Source: Verrucolacustris sp044348085 (lineage in GTDB: Bacteria; Verrucomicrobiota; Verrucomicrobiia; Methylacidiphilales; Verrucolacustridaceae). Taken from it: a stretch of 64,000 bases of DNA. The stretch is from the NCBI GenBank assembly GCA_044348085.1, contig JBIKTM010000005.1, positions 22,226-86,225 of the forward strand, given 5' to 3'. The position numbers were made by a program, and so were the translations under genes. The first letter of the stretch is position 1; the number at the start of each line of letters is the position of its first letter. The notes under the pieces were generated by a model, which was given only the letters and a program-made list of their open reading frames with translations, had not been told where the DNA came from and did not search any database. This document shows positions 52,195 through 59,398 of this stretch, piece after piece.

Positions 52195-52820
52195 GGGACC
52201 AGGAAAGAGGAGTTGGCTTGTGTGAGTCGTCTTTGGACTTCGGTCCAAGAAAGGTTTTCTGCATGGCCGTCTGCAAACAGATAATTGGCGGATGGGCCGT
52301 GGCAGTTGACGTTTACTTCTCCACGAAACTGGTTCGGTGTTATTCGGGAAGCACCGCCACGGGTACCTGAAAAGTGAAAATGCTCGCCAGTCAGATTCGT
52401 GGCCAGTTCTGTGACCACCATGGTGCTGGAGGGACTTCGAAACGAGGGTGCTGTCACTCCATAGCCTTGTGCATCTGCTAAGGCATCGTTCCACGCGTAG
52501 GTGAGTTTCGATCGATGCTTAGGGACGGCACAGCAACTTCCTAGAAAGTTGGTCTTCAAAAAATCGGCCAGAGTATTGGTCCATGAGGAGGCGACCCCCT
52601 GATGAGAAGTGCTCGGAAAACGCCCTGAATTCTCTCCGACGTAGAGTTGAACCGCTACGCCCACCTGTCTCAAGTCGTTCAAGCAACGGGTCGTTTTTGT
52701 TTTTTCGGTTACTCCGCGGGTGGCTGCAAGTCCAAGAGTTGTGAGGGTCGCGATGATGGTCACAACGGTTAGCAATTCGACCAGAGTGAAGGCTGGCGAT
52801 TTTGTGAAAGATCGTTTCAT
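52191..52820 (-). CDS. Pseudopilin-like protein of the H-X9-DG type
   Basis: 209 residues from ATG 52820. The prepilin cleavage and methylation site is KSPAFTLVELLTVVTIIATL with the +5 Glu, followed by the long hydrophobic helix of type II secretion or type IV pilin subunits. Near the C-terminus CHGPSANYLFADGHAE has His followed nine residues later by Asp-Gly, the hallmark of the processing-associated H-X9-DG family that is abundant in Planctomycetes and Verrucomicrobia. It lies between a PEP-CTERM gene and a secreted protein gene and probably assembles at the cell envelope. Confidence 0.85.
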   Translation of the reverse strand: MKRSFTKSPAFTLVELLTVVTIIATLTTLGLAATRGVTEKTKTTRCLNDLRQVGVAVQLYVGENSGRFPSTSHQGVASSWTNTLADFLKTNFLGSCCAVPKHRSKLTYAWNDALADAQGYGVTAPSFRSPSSTMVVTELATNLTGEHFHFSGTRGGASRITPNQFRGEVNVNCHGPSANYLFADGHAENLSWTEVQRRLTQANSSFLVP

Positions 52821-52824
52821 AAAA

Positions 52825-52870
52825 AAAGGGAAAGCCCCGCCCTCCTTTGCGGGAGGGCGGAGTCCCCAAT
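52825..52870 (-). terminator. Intrinsic terminator after the PEP-CTERM gene
   Basis: CCGCCCTCC (52837-52845) pairs perfectly with GGAGGGCGG (52852-52860) and the stem can be extended outward with wobble pairs. Read on the minus strand it is followed by CTTTCCC and seven T residues, just before the pseudopilin ATG. It would stop or reduce read-through from the PEP-CTERM gene into the pseudopilin gene, setting different expression levels. Confidence 0.7.
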
Positions 52871-52875
52871 GGGAG

Positions 52876-53769
52876 CTAGCCTTTGCGCCTCCGAAGCAGG
52901 GCCAAGAGGGCGGCGCCGCCCAGAAGCAAGAAACCGGTTGAGGGTTCAGGCACCAGACCGACGGTGACGTTGGCCCCGTAAGTAGGGAATGTTGTGGGAC
53001 CTTCCGTCGTCTGCAGGGCGTAATTCGCACCCCCGACGAAGAAGGAGTAGTCGCCCGCTGCCAAACCGGAGAAGGTGGCGGTGACGAATCCGTCCGCCGT
53101 GCCGTCGCCGACAATCCCGGCCGCATTGCCGAAGTTGGCGGAGGTGCCATCCGCGGCATGGCCGATATAGGCGAAGTTCGCCAAACGTGCCGCGATCAGG
53201 ATGCCGCTGGCGGGATCGCCGGCGGTGTTGTAGGTCGGGTCGTTGCCGATGGACCAGTTGCCTAGGGAGCGGAAGGAACCCTCTTTGCCGCTACCACCGA
53301 GGCCGGAGCCGTTGCCGCTTCCAAACTGATCCACCAACGACTGGCTAGACAGCGCAGCGCCATCGTGCGCGAGCGCCTCCGTGCGGTAGATCGAGCCCTG
53401 CTGGACGCCTTCATTATTGGCCCGCTGAGCCAGTCCCAAGAAGAGGGAGAAGGCCGGCAGGAAGGTGCCGTTGGGGCCGGTGCCAAGTAGATTACGTTCG
53501 GCGGTGATCCTGACGCTCTGATCCGCAGTGAGAGGATTTGCCAACGTGAACCGGAAAAACCTTCCGCGGTGACTATCGCCCCAGTCGGCATCGGTAGCAT
53601 CGGCCCAACCGAAACCGCTTGAGATGGTTTGTGTGGTGTTGGACACGTCGGCGCTGATGATTAGGGTGCCGAAGTTCCGGTTGCTGTAGCTAATGTGAGC
53701 CAAGGCTTTGGTTCCAGCGATCGCCAGAATGCCACAAGCCATCAAAATATATTTAGTAATCCAGTTCAT
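52876..53769 (-). CDS. PEP-CTERM surface protein
   Basis: 297 residues from ATG 53769, preceded by GGGAGGAAAG. Signal peptide MNWITKYILMACGILAIAGTKALA; a Gly/Ala/Asn-rich beta domain with SADVSNTTQTISSGFGWADA and HRGRFFRFTLANPLTADQSV; C-terminal sorting signal VPEPSTGFLLLGGAALLALL and RRRKG. Displayed on the surface through exosortase processing. The gene is clearly richer in G+C than its neighbours. Similar proteins elsewhere occur in metal-responsive loci, so a link to metal supply is possible but unproven. Confidence 0.87.
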   Translation of the reverse strand: MNWITKYILMACGILAIAGTKALAHISYSNRNFGTLIISADVSNTTQTISSGFGWADATDADWGDSHRGRFFRFTLANPLTADQSVRITAERNLLGTGPNGTFLPAFSLFLGLAQRANNEGVQQGSIYRTEALAHDGAALSSQSLVDQFGSGNGSGLGGSGKEGSFRSLGNWSIGNDPTYNTAGDPASGILIAARLANFAYIGHAADGTSANFGNAAGIVGDGTADGFVTATFSGLAAGDYSFFVGGANYALQTTEGPTTFPTYGANVTVGLVPEPSTGFLLLGGAALLALLRRRKG

Positions 53770-53784
53770 ATCTTTCTTCTTTCC

Positions 53785-53801
53785 TCCCGGACGAGCCGGG
53801 A
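53785..53801 (-). promoter_or_regulatory. Small hairpin at the ribosome site of the PEP-CTERM gene
   Basis: TCCCGG-acgag-CCGGGA is a perfect 6-bp stem that ends at the GGAGG-like ribosome binding site of the gene starting at 53769. It could modulate translation. Confidence 0.35.
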
Positions 53802-53831
53802 AATCTGATCCAAGGGTTCGGACCAGCGGGT

Positions 53832-53893
53832 TAAATCTCAAATGGAAGCCAACGCGTTGGCGTGGTTTCCAGAAACCAAGCAGTTGAGATTTA
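53832..53893 (-). promoter_or_regulatory. Long inverted repeat in the leader of the PEP-CTERM gene
   Basis: TAAATCTCAA (53832-53841) and TTGAGATTTA (53884-53893) form a perfect 10-bp outer stem. Between them lies CCAACGCGTTGG, itself a palindrome, flanked by GGAA and TTCC. The outer right arm includes the stop codon of the small Cys-containing gene. It could be a terminator of that gene, an attenuator, or a processed RNA structure before the PEP-CTERM gene. Confidence 0.5.
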
Positions 53894-54268
53894 GGCTCTA
53901 GGAGGGGGGAGGAGTGGGGAGGCGCGATCCGCGCCCATCAGATATTCAGTTGAGGAAAAGTGGGAAACTTCACGGGAGTTGGAAATGCGGCCTGTGACGG
54001 TTTCCAGAGCCCAGAGAAAATCAGCGGGGAGTGTTGAAAGTGCGGAAAGGGTCGTTGGGGTGGAATCGGGACGGGTCTGGGCAATTCGTTCGCACAATGA
54101 GCAGGGGTGTTGTCCGTCGAAAGTTTTCTTCAGCCCTACGCCGAAACCGGATTCTTGGGAATAGGAGGTGAGCATCCAGCCCCACGCGACCGTTTGAAGG
54201 AGCCCTTGCGGCAAGCCGATCTGCCAAGCTAGGGCCAAGGTCATAACAAGGGCACAAAAACGTTTCAC
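53891..54268 (-). CDS. Small exported protein with HPCSLC motif (DUF2946-like)
   Basis: 125 residues from a GTG start. The N-terminus MKRFCALVMTLALAWQIGLPQ is a signal peptide or membrane segment; a second hydrophobic stretch follows. The only sharp motif is FDGQHPCSLCERIAQ, a CxxC of a kind seen in small proteins (DUF2946 and relatives) that lie near metal-uptake and surface-protein genes. It is the first gene of the minus-strand set with the PEP-CTERM and pseudopilin genes. The start is uncertain, as no ribosome site is evident. Confidence 0.55.
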   Translation of the reverse strand: MKRFCALVMTLALAWQIGLPQGLLQTVAWGWMLTSYSQESGFGVGLKKTFDGQHPCSLCERIAQTRPDSTPTTLSALSTLPADFLWALETVTGRISNSREVSHFSSTEYLMGADRASPLLPPPRA

Positions 54269-54269
54269 T

Positions 54270-54335
54270 TAAGTTGTCTTACTCCTATCCACAGGGACGG
54301 TCAACTTATGGAAGAAAGATAGTTGCGGAGTAAGA
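54270..54335. promoter_or_regulatory. Nested inverted repeats in a divergent promoter region
   Basis: TAAGTTG (54270-54276) pairs with CAACTTA (54302-54308), and TCTTACTCC (54277-54285) with GGAGTAAGA (54327-54335). They sit in the 89 bp between the minus-strand gene starting at 54268 and the plus-strand gene at 54358, so they are candidates for regulator binding or for alternative RNA folds. Confidence 0.4.
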
Positions 54336-54357
54336 TGGTATTGCGGATCGTTTTGGT

Positions 54358-55056
54358 ATGTCTGAAGTTCTAATTATCCAGCATGAAGCGGGGGAGGGCC
54401 CAGGCACGATTGAGGAGGAGCTCATTCGTGTGGGGCATAAGGTGCGTAGGGTTCGGATCGATCAGGGCGATAAAGTGCCAAACGAAGTGGGCGTGATGGG
54501 TGGTTTGGTCGTGATGGGTGGATCCATGGGTGTGGGGGATCAGGGGAAATTAGGCCACCTCAAGGATGAGATCGCACTTTTGAAGCAGTTTCATAAAGCT
54601 GAGAAACCGATTTTGGGGATCTGTTTGGGAGCGCAGTTATTGGCAGCGGCGTTGGGCACCGAAGTGGCGGCGGGAGAAAAGGAGATTGGCTGGTTTCCTG
54701 TTCGAAAACTTCCAGACGCGTTTAAGGATCCGGTTTTACGAAGGTTGCCTGAGAATTTTCCTGCCTTGATGTGGCATGGGGATCATTTTGCGTTACCCAA
54801 AGGGGCAGTCCATCTGTTGAGTACAGACAAGTGTGTCTGTGCTGCTTTTCGGCATGGGAAAAAGGCGTATGGATTGGTTCCGCATCTGGAGATGACGGCC
54901 GCGATGGTGGATGAGATGGTGGCCGGTTCGAGAAAAAAACTGGAGTCGGCGGGCGTTGAGGTTTCAGGGATTCTGGAGGATACTTCGGAAAACGCCGAAC
55001 CAGCAGAGGAGTTAGCCCGAGTGATGTGGAGGGCGTGGATCGGATTGTTGAGTTAA
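54358..55056 (+). CDS. Class I glutamine amidotransferase-like protein
   Basis: 232 residues. GATase1 fold with the nucleophile elbow ILGICLGAQLLAAALG (Cys89) and the His-x-Glu of the triad in GLVPHLEMT (His176, Glu178). The wording VMGGSMGV and MWHGDHFALPKGA is that of the stand-alone amidotransferases related to GMP synthase subunits, whose amide acceptor is often unknown. It is convergent with the glycosyltransferase gene, with which it overlaps by four bases. Confidence 0.88.
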   Translation: MSEVLIIQHEAGEGPGTIEEELIRVGHKVRRVRIDQGDKVPNEVGVMGGLVVMGGSMGVGDQGKLGHLKDEIALLKQFHKAEKPILGICLGAQLLAAALGTEVAAGEKEIGWFPVRKLPDAFKDPVLRRLPENFPALMWHGDHFALPKGAVHLLSTDKCVCAAFRHGKKAYGLVPHLEMTAAMVDEMVAGSRKKLESAGVEVSGILEDTSENAEPAEELARVMWRAWIGLLS

Positions 55057-56153
55057 CTGTTTTGGGAAAGACACAGATCCGCAAGGCGGAGGGATGCATC
55101 GGGCTTAGAGGCTGCGGCTAGTTTAGCTTTCCACTCTTTCCAACCCTTTGCATTTTCAGCGATTGCCTGCCGGATCACCTGAACAGCCGTTGCTCCATCG
55201 GGGGTAAGTTGGGCGACACCAATCTCTTTGAGGAGGGCAAAGTTGCCCTCCTCTTGGCCCGGGACAACTTGTGTGACCAGAAAGGGAGTGCGGGAAGCAA
55301 TCGTTTCTTGGGTGAGTGCGCCACCCGCTTTGCCAATGACGAAGTGGTGCTTGGCGAGGATGGATGGCATTTCCGTGGTCCAGCCGAGGAGTTCGACATT
55401 CTTGCGAAGGGGGCCCAGCGCCTGTTCGACGCGACGTGCGATATTCGGGTCCCGTCCTGTTCCAATCGTAACCGCCCAGTTCTCTTGGGCGGCCAGTGAC
55501 TTGGCCAGTTGGGGCCCGCCCTGAAGGCCTGAGCTAAGAAGGTAGAGAACGCGGGGTGTTTTCCCCGGAGGTTCGTCACCCGGATGGGGGGTGGGGGCGG
55601 CAAAGCGAGGATCCACGGGAAAACCAACAGGTTGAATCTTATCCATCGGGATTCCGAGACCGTGAAGGGATTGGGCTGTGGGAGGATTGGGTACGATCCA
55701 GAGGTCTGCTGGGGCCGTGGACCAGAGGCGATGAACCGAAATCGAATCGGTCACAATCGTGATCAACCGAAACGTGGCCCGCAGATCTTTGGGAAGGCGG
55801 GCGATGAGGTGAGCGTAGACAGGGAAGGTAAGAGCGATGACTTTTGGGCGGTGTATTTCGATCAGTTCCCGAAGGCGGAGTGCGGCGGGACGATTTGTGA
55901 AGAGAGTGTTTTCGATCAAAGGGAAGTGGTGACAAGCCAGATAGAAGAGATTCCAGGCTCTCGGATAGCGATTGATCAGCGTCAGGTAGAGGCGGCGAAA
56001 GAAGTCGTTTAATTTCGGTCGGGATTCGGCGAAGGGATCCGCAACCACGGCTGTTCCGCCCCGAAGTTCGATCGCACTGGCCAGACCTCGAGCTGCGGCG
56101 TTATGACCATCGCCGAAAGCGGCGGTAAGGATCAGGACGGGGGTAGTGCTCAC
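55053..56153 (-). CDS. MGDG synthase-like glycosyltransferase (GT28)
   Basis: 366 residues. The N-terminal domain has LTAAFGDGHNAAARGLASAI (family sxxGgGHxxAA), the hallmark of monogalactosyl/diglucosyldiacylglycerol synthases. The C-terminal half has YLLSSGLQGGPQLA, the acceptor region VELLGWTTEMPSILAKHHFVIGKAGG and ALTQETIASRTPFLV, which bind the sugar nucleotide. It would add a hexose to diacylglycerol at the membrane to make a glycolipid. The start overlaps the stop of the preceding small gene. Ugt-type bacterial enzymes are the closest analogues. Confidence 0.87.
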   Translation of the reverse strand: MSTTPVLILTAAFGDGHNAAARGLASAIELRGGTAVVADPFAESRPKLNDFFRRLYLTLINRYPRAWNLFYLACHHFPLIENTLFTNRPAALRLRELIEIHRPKVIALTFPVYAHLIARLPKDLRATFRLITIVTDSISVHRLWSTAPADLWIVPNPPTAQSLHGLGIPMDKIQPVGFPVDPRFAAPTPHPGDEPPGKTPRVLYLLSSGLQGGPQLAKSLAAQENWAVTIGTGRDPNIARRVEQALGPLRKNVELLGWTTEMPSILAKHHFVIGKAGGALTQETIASRTPFLVTQVVPGQEEGNFALLKEIGVAQLTPDGATAVQVIRQAIAENAKGWKEWKAKLAAASKPDASLRLADLCLSQNS

Positions 56154-56533
56154 ATTAAACCATCGCGTTCCAGCTCATCGAGCCGACGGTCGTCCGACTG
56201 GTCGACTATTTCCGTCACGCCTGTGAGTTCAAGAAGGATGTCCAGGCAAAGTGCAATTTTTTCATTTGGGAGACCTGTCGTTTCGATGACGCGACGGTTT
56301 CGGGTCAGGTAGGCCCAACTGAAGTCGTCTCCTTGGATCACGCGAAATTGGAGATGATCGGAGGGTAAAAGCTCTTGGGGTGAGGTCAAAGTCACGGTGC
56401 TGTTTCCCGCTTGGGCTCCTGGGATGACCTGTTCGATTCTTGAAAAGCGATCGAACCAAGATTCAAGAATCGAGCGAATGGATGCATCGGTATGCGGTTC
56501 GGAAAAAACAGCTACATAGCCCCGAGAAATCAT
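56150..56533 (-). CDS. Conserved-looking small protein, unknown function
   Basis: 127 residues, no family recognised. It is acidic, has no signal peptide or membrane helix and reads like a compact alpha/beta protein (YVAVFSEPHTDASIRSILES, LQFRVIQGDDFSWAYLTRN, ALCLDILLELTGV). The stop overlaps the start of the glycosyltransferase gene (ATGA), pointing to translational coupling; dnaB lies 50 bases upstream on the same strand. It may be a partner of the glycosyltransferase. Confidence 0.65.
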   Translation of the reverse strand: MISRGYVAVFSEPHTDASIRSILESWFDRFSRIEQVIPGAQAGNSTVTLTSPQELLPSDHLQFRVIQGDDFSWAYLTRNRRVIETTGLPNEKIALCLDILLELTGVTEIVDQSDDRRLDELERDGLM

Positions 56534-56583
56534 ACGCGGAGGGTATCGGAGGATGGGTTCGGTTAAAAGAGGAAGTGAGCTGT

Positions 56584-58098
56584 TTAGCGCGCTTCCCGGG
56601 GAAGGGAGTCAAAGCGGGTGAAGCGAGGTTGGAAAAGAAGACGGATGCGATCGGTTGGGCCGTTTCGCTGCTTGGCGATATTGAGTTTGCAAGGGAAGCC
56701 ACGAACGTTCGCGGCGATAGGTTGTGCCTCGCCCTCCTCAGACTCGGCGTTGTTTTCGGTCTCGCCAGTGGAGGATTCTCTGCTGAGAAGAAGGACAAGA
56801 TCGGCATCTTGTTCGATGGAGCCAGATTCACGCAGATGGTGGAGGGCGGGATCGGCGTTGTTTTCTTCCGGCTTACGATTGAGCTGGGCGAGTACAACGA
56901 CGGGGATTTCCAGCTCCATGGCAAGGGCTTTGAGGCCCCGGGAGATCTCGGAGACCTCGACCTGGCGATTTTCTTTGCCGCGACTGGTTCCTGAGGTGAG
57001 GAGCTGGAGGTAGTCGATGATGAGAATATCGATTCCGAACTGTTTCTTGATTCGCCGTGCCCGAGCCCGAAGTTGGCCAATGGTGAGTAGGCTGGACTCA
57101 TCGAGATAAAGGGGGAGATCGGAAATTTCTGCGGCGACCCCACGAAGGGCAGTGATTTGGCTTTCGTTGAGTTGACCTCTGCGTATCTGTTCCGAGTCCA
57201 AGCTGGCGTGGGAGGAAAGCAGTCGGAACATCAGCTGTTGGGCGGACATTTCCAAAGTAAAAAATGCAACATTGTAGCCTGGGCGTACGAACTCATCTTT
57301 TTCCGAGTCGTACCGTTGGCGAAGCATGTGGCGAGCCATACTGAGGGCGAGGGCGGTTTTTCCAACTCCTGGACGGGCGGCGAGAACGATCATTTCACCC
57401 GCTTTGAAGCCTGTAGTGAGTTGGTCGAGTTCATCGAAGCCTGAAGGAATACCGCTGTAGTGGCCCTTGCCTTTGACGAGGCCTTCGATGATTGCGATAG
57501 TCTTGGGTGTGACTTGGGAGGCGCGTAGGATTCCTTTGGTTTCACGGCGTCCGCGAATTTCTAGAATATCCCTCTCCGCCTCATCCAGGATGGTTTGAAC
57601 CTCGTGAGGGCGTTCGTGGGCTCCGACGACGATCTGGGCGCAGGCTTGCTGGAGCTCGCGAAGAAGGCTCTTGTCTTGGACTTGGTCGAGGTGGGCTTGG
57701 GCGGTGAATACGCTGATGACACCCGCTGCGAGATCACTGATCAGGGCAGGACCACCTGCTGCGTCGGCCAGTTTTCGGTCGGTCAGCCAAGCGAGGAGAG
57801 TTGAGGGATCGATCGGTTGGCTGTTTTCCCGCATCTCGGCGATGCAACGAAAGATGATTTGGTGGGCGGGATGAAAGAAGTCCTCTTCCCGCATGCCTTT
57901 TTCCCGCGCGAGGTCGACGATATGTTCGGGGTCGGCCAGCATGGCGCCCAGGAGGGAGCGTTCGGCCTCAAGATTGTGATGGGGAAGCAATCCCTCAATC
58001 GTGATGGGGGCGGGTGCATCCCGACGAGTGCGGGGACGAATTGATTCAGCTTCAGCAATCACAGGTTCGTATCGTTGCGGATGGGGGATGGGGAACAA
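56584..58098 (-). CDS. dnaB: Replicative DNA helicase DnaB
   Basis: 504 residues from TTG 58098; GTG 58062 is an alternative, as the family normally begins just before LLPHHNLEAERSLLGAML (37-54). N-terminal collar domain, linker helix, then the RecA-like motor: Walker A AARPGVGKTALALSMA (240-255), Walker B DILIIDYLQLL, and LAQLNRKPEENNADPALHHLRESG with the arginine finger region. Hexameric 5'-3' helicase at the replication fork. A Glu-rich insertion (TGETENNAESEEGEAQ) follows VLLLSRESS. No intein is present. Confidence 0.95.
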   Translation of the reverse strand: MFPIPHPQRYEPVIAEAESIRPRTRRDAPAPITIEGLLPHHNLEAERSLLGAMLADPEHIVDLAREKGMREEDFFHPAHQIIFRCIAEMRENSQPIDPSTLLAWLTDRKLADAAGGPALISDLAAGVISVFTAQAHLDQVQDKSLLRELQQACAQIVVGAHERPHEVQTILDEAERDILEIRGRRETKGILRASQVTPKTIAIIEGLVKGKGHYSGIPSGFDELDQLTTGFKAGEMIVLAARPGVGKTALALSMARHMLRQRYDSEKDEFVRPGYNVAFFTLEMSAQQLMFRLLSSHASLDSEQIRRGQLNESQITALRGVAAEISDLPLYLDESSLLTIGQLRARARRIKKQFGIDILIIDYLQLLTSGTSRGKENRQVEVSEISRGLKALAMELEIPVVVLAQLNRKPEENNADPALHHLRESGSIEQDADLVLLLSRESSTGETENNAESEEGEAQPIAANVRGFPCKLNIAKQRNGPTDRIRLLFQPRFTRFDSLPREAR

Positions 58099-58107
58099 CC
58101 CAAGGGA

Positions 58108-58164
58108 AAAAGTTGTTGGGTAAACTTTTGGGCAAAAGATGAGTAACGATGAATAACTTATTCA
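58108..58164. promoter_or_regulatory. Palindromes between dnaB and maf
   Basis: Two inverted repeats lie in the 108-bp divergent gap: AAAAGTT/AACTTTT (58108-58114 with 58123-58129) and a perfect 15-bp palindrome TGAATAA-c-TTATTCA (58150-58164). The second has the size and symmetry of a repressor operator. No known regulator consensus was matched. Confidence 0.4.
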
Positions 58165-58206
58165 CTCAAGGCGTGCCTTCGAGGGGGGTTGAGGCAGGGT
58201 AAGGGG

Positions 58207-58794
58207 ATGAGGTTGATCTTGGCTTCGACTTCCCCCCGGCGTGCGGATCTATTGCGGGAGTCAGGAATTTCCTTTCGGGTCGAAAGGCCTGAGGTGGAGG
58301 AGTGGGTGGCGGCGGATTTTCCAGAGGTAAGCCCTGGAGATCTGGCTCGGGTGAATGCACGGAGAAAGGCCAAGGCGGTGGCGGAGCGTTATCCGGATAA
58401 GCCAGTGCTTGCGGCGGATACTTTGGTCGTGTGTGAGAGTCGGATTTTAGGAAAGCCTGCGGATGAGGATATGGCGGAGCAGATGTTAGGTTGGTTGAGC
58501 GGGCGGACTCACGAAGTGATCACAGCGACTGTTCTGGTATTGCCTGGGGGAAAAAAAACGAGGGAGGCGGTGGTTCGGACGAGGGTAAAATTTCGAAAGT
58601 TAGGGGTGGAGGAGGTTCGGTCGTATCTCCGGGACGTGGAGGTTTTGGACAAAGCGGGGGCGTATGCGTTGCAGGATGGTGGGGATCGGATTGTGGAGCA
58701 GGTGGAGGGCTCCCGCAGCAATGTGATTGGGTTACCTATGGAGACGGTTTTGCCTTGGTGCGAAGATTTAGTGGCCGAAAGCCCGATCTCTTAA
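58207..58794 (+). CDS. maf: Maf-like nucleotide pyrophosphatase
   Basis: 195 residues from ATG 58207. House-cleaning pyrophosphatase that hydrolyses dTTP/UTP or modified nucleotides. Motifs: LILASTSPRRADLLRESGI, the phosphate-binding ARRKAKAV, VLAADTLVVCESRILGKPAD with the catalytic Asp, MLGWLSGRTHEVITA, and GAYALQDGGDRIVEQVEGSRSNVIGLP. The stop overlaps the 3' end of the convergent TlpA-like gene. Confidence 0.93.
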   Translation: MRLILASTSPRRADLLRESGISFRVERPEVEEWVAADFPEVSPGDLARVNARRKAKAVAERYPDKPVLAADTLVVCESRILGKPADEDMAEQMLGWLSGRTHEVITATVLVLPGGKKTREAVVRTRVKFRKLGVEEVRSYLRDVEVLDKAGAYALQDGGDRIVEQVEGSRSNVIGLPMETVLPWCEDLVAESPIS

Positions 58795-59282
58795 AGATTT
58801 TTTTCGATTGCGGAGCGAAGGTCGGAGGGTTTGAGAGGGCCGCGAAAGCGCGCGAGGATTTTTCCTTGGGGGGTAAGAAGCAGAGTGTAGGGAATGGTTT
58901 CTATAGGTTCGAGGAGGTCAATGGCCTTGGGTCCAGGTCGAACGAGGGGGTATCGGATGCCGTGTCGTTCGGCAAAAACGAGAAGACCAGCGGCGGGTGC
59001 TTCGTCCAGTGAAACGCCTAGAAGAACGAGTCCATGGGGAGCGAACTTTTCATTCAGGGCGACCAGTTCGGGAAGCTCCTTGGCGCTGGCGGGGCTCCAT
59101 GCGGCCCACAGATTGAGAAGGAGAAGCTTGCCGTGAATGGAGGTGGTGTCGAAGGGTTGGCCTGAGGCGAGATCGGTGAAGGATAGGTCGGCAGGAAGTT
59201 GGAGGGCAGGAGGGGTAGAGCGGCAGGAGGTCAAAGCAAGGACAAGGGCAAACAAAAGGAGTCGAAAAAAAGAAAAAGGCAC
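58791..59282 (-). CDS. TlpA-like lipoprotein lacking the redox cysteines
   Basis: 164 residues from GTG 59282 (the frame is open to a TTG at 59375). The N-terminus PFSFFRLLLFALVLALTSC is a lipoprotein signal with the lipobox Cys. The thioredoxin fold is clear: GKLLLLNLWAAWSPASAKELPELVALNEKF, VLLGVSLDEAPAAGLLVFA and IPYTLLLTPQGKILARFRG with the cis-Pro. The active site that should read WCxxC is WSPAS, so both cysteines are Ser (codon AGC for both). It cannot act as a disulfide oxidoreductase and may be a chaperone or binding protein. Confidence 0.82.
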   Translation of the reverse strand: MPFSFFRLLLFALVLALTSCRSTPPALQLPADLSFTDLASGQPFDTTSIHGKLLLLNLWAAWSPASAKELPELVALNEKFAPHGLVLLGVSLDEAPAAGLLVFAERHGIRYPLVRPGPKAIDLLEPIETIPYTLLLTPQGKILARFRGPLKPSDLRSAIEKNL

Positions 59283-59398
59283 TGATAAGAGTAGGTGAGG
59301 AGGGGGAGAGCACTCAACGCTCAACTTGTGAGAGGTGAAGGGAGGCGATAAGATGGCGGTATGAATTTTGCGCAAATTGTGCGGAAGGAGAACGAAGG

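Noticed and set aside
52195..52494. N-terminal extension of the His-rich secreted protein
   Set aside because: It is pseudopilin sequence in another frame; the signal peptide begins at 52194.
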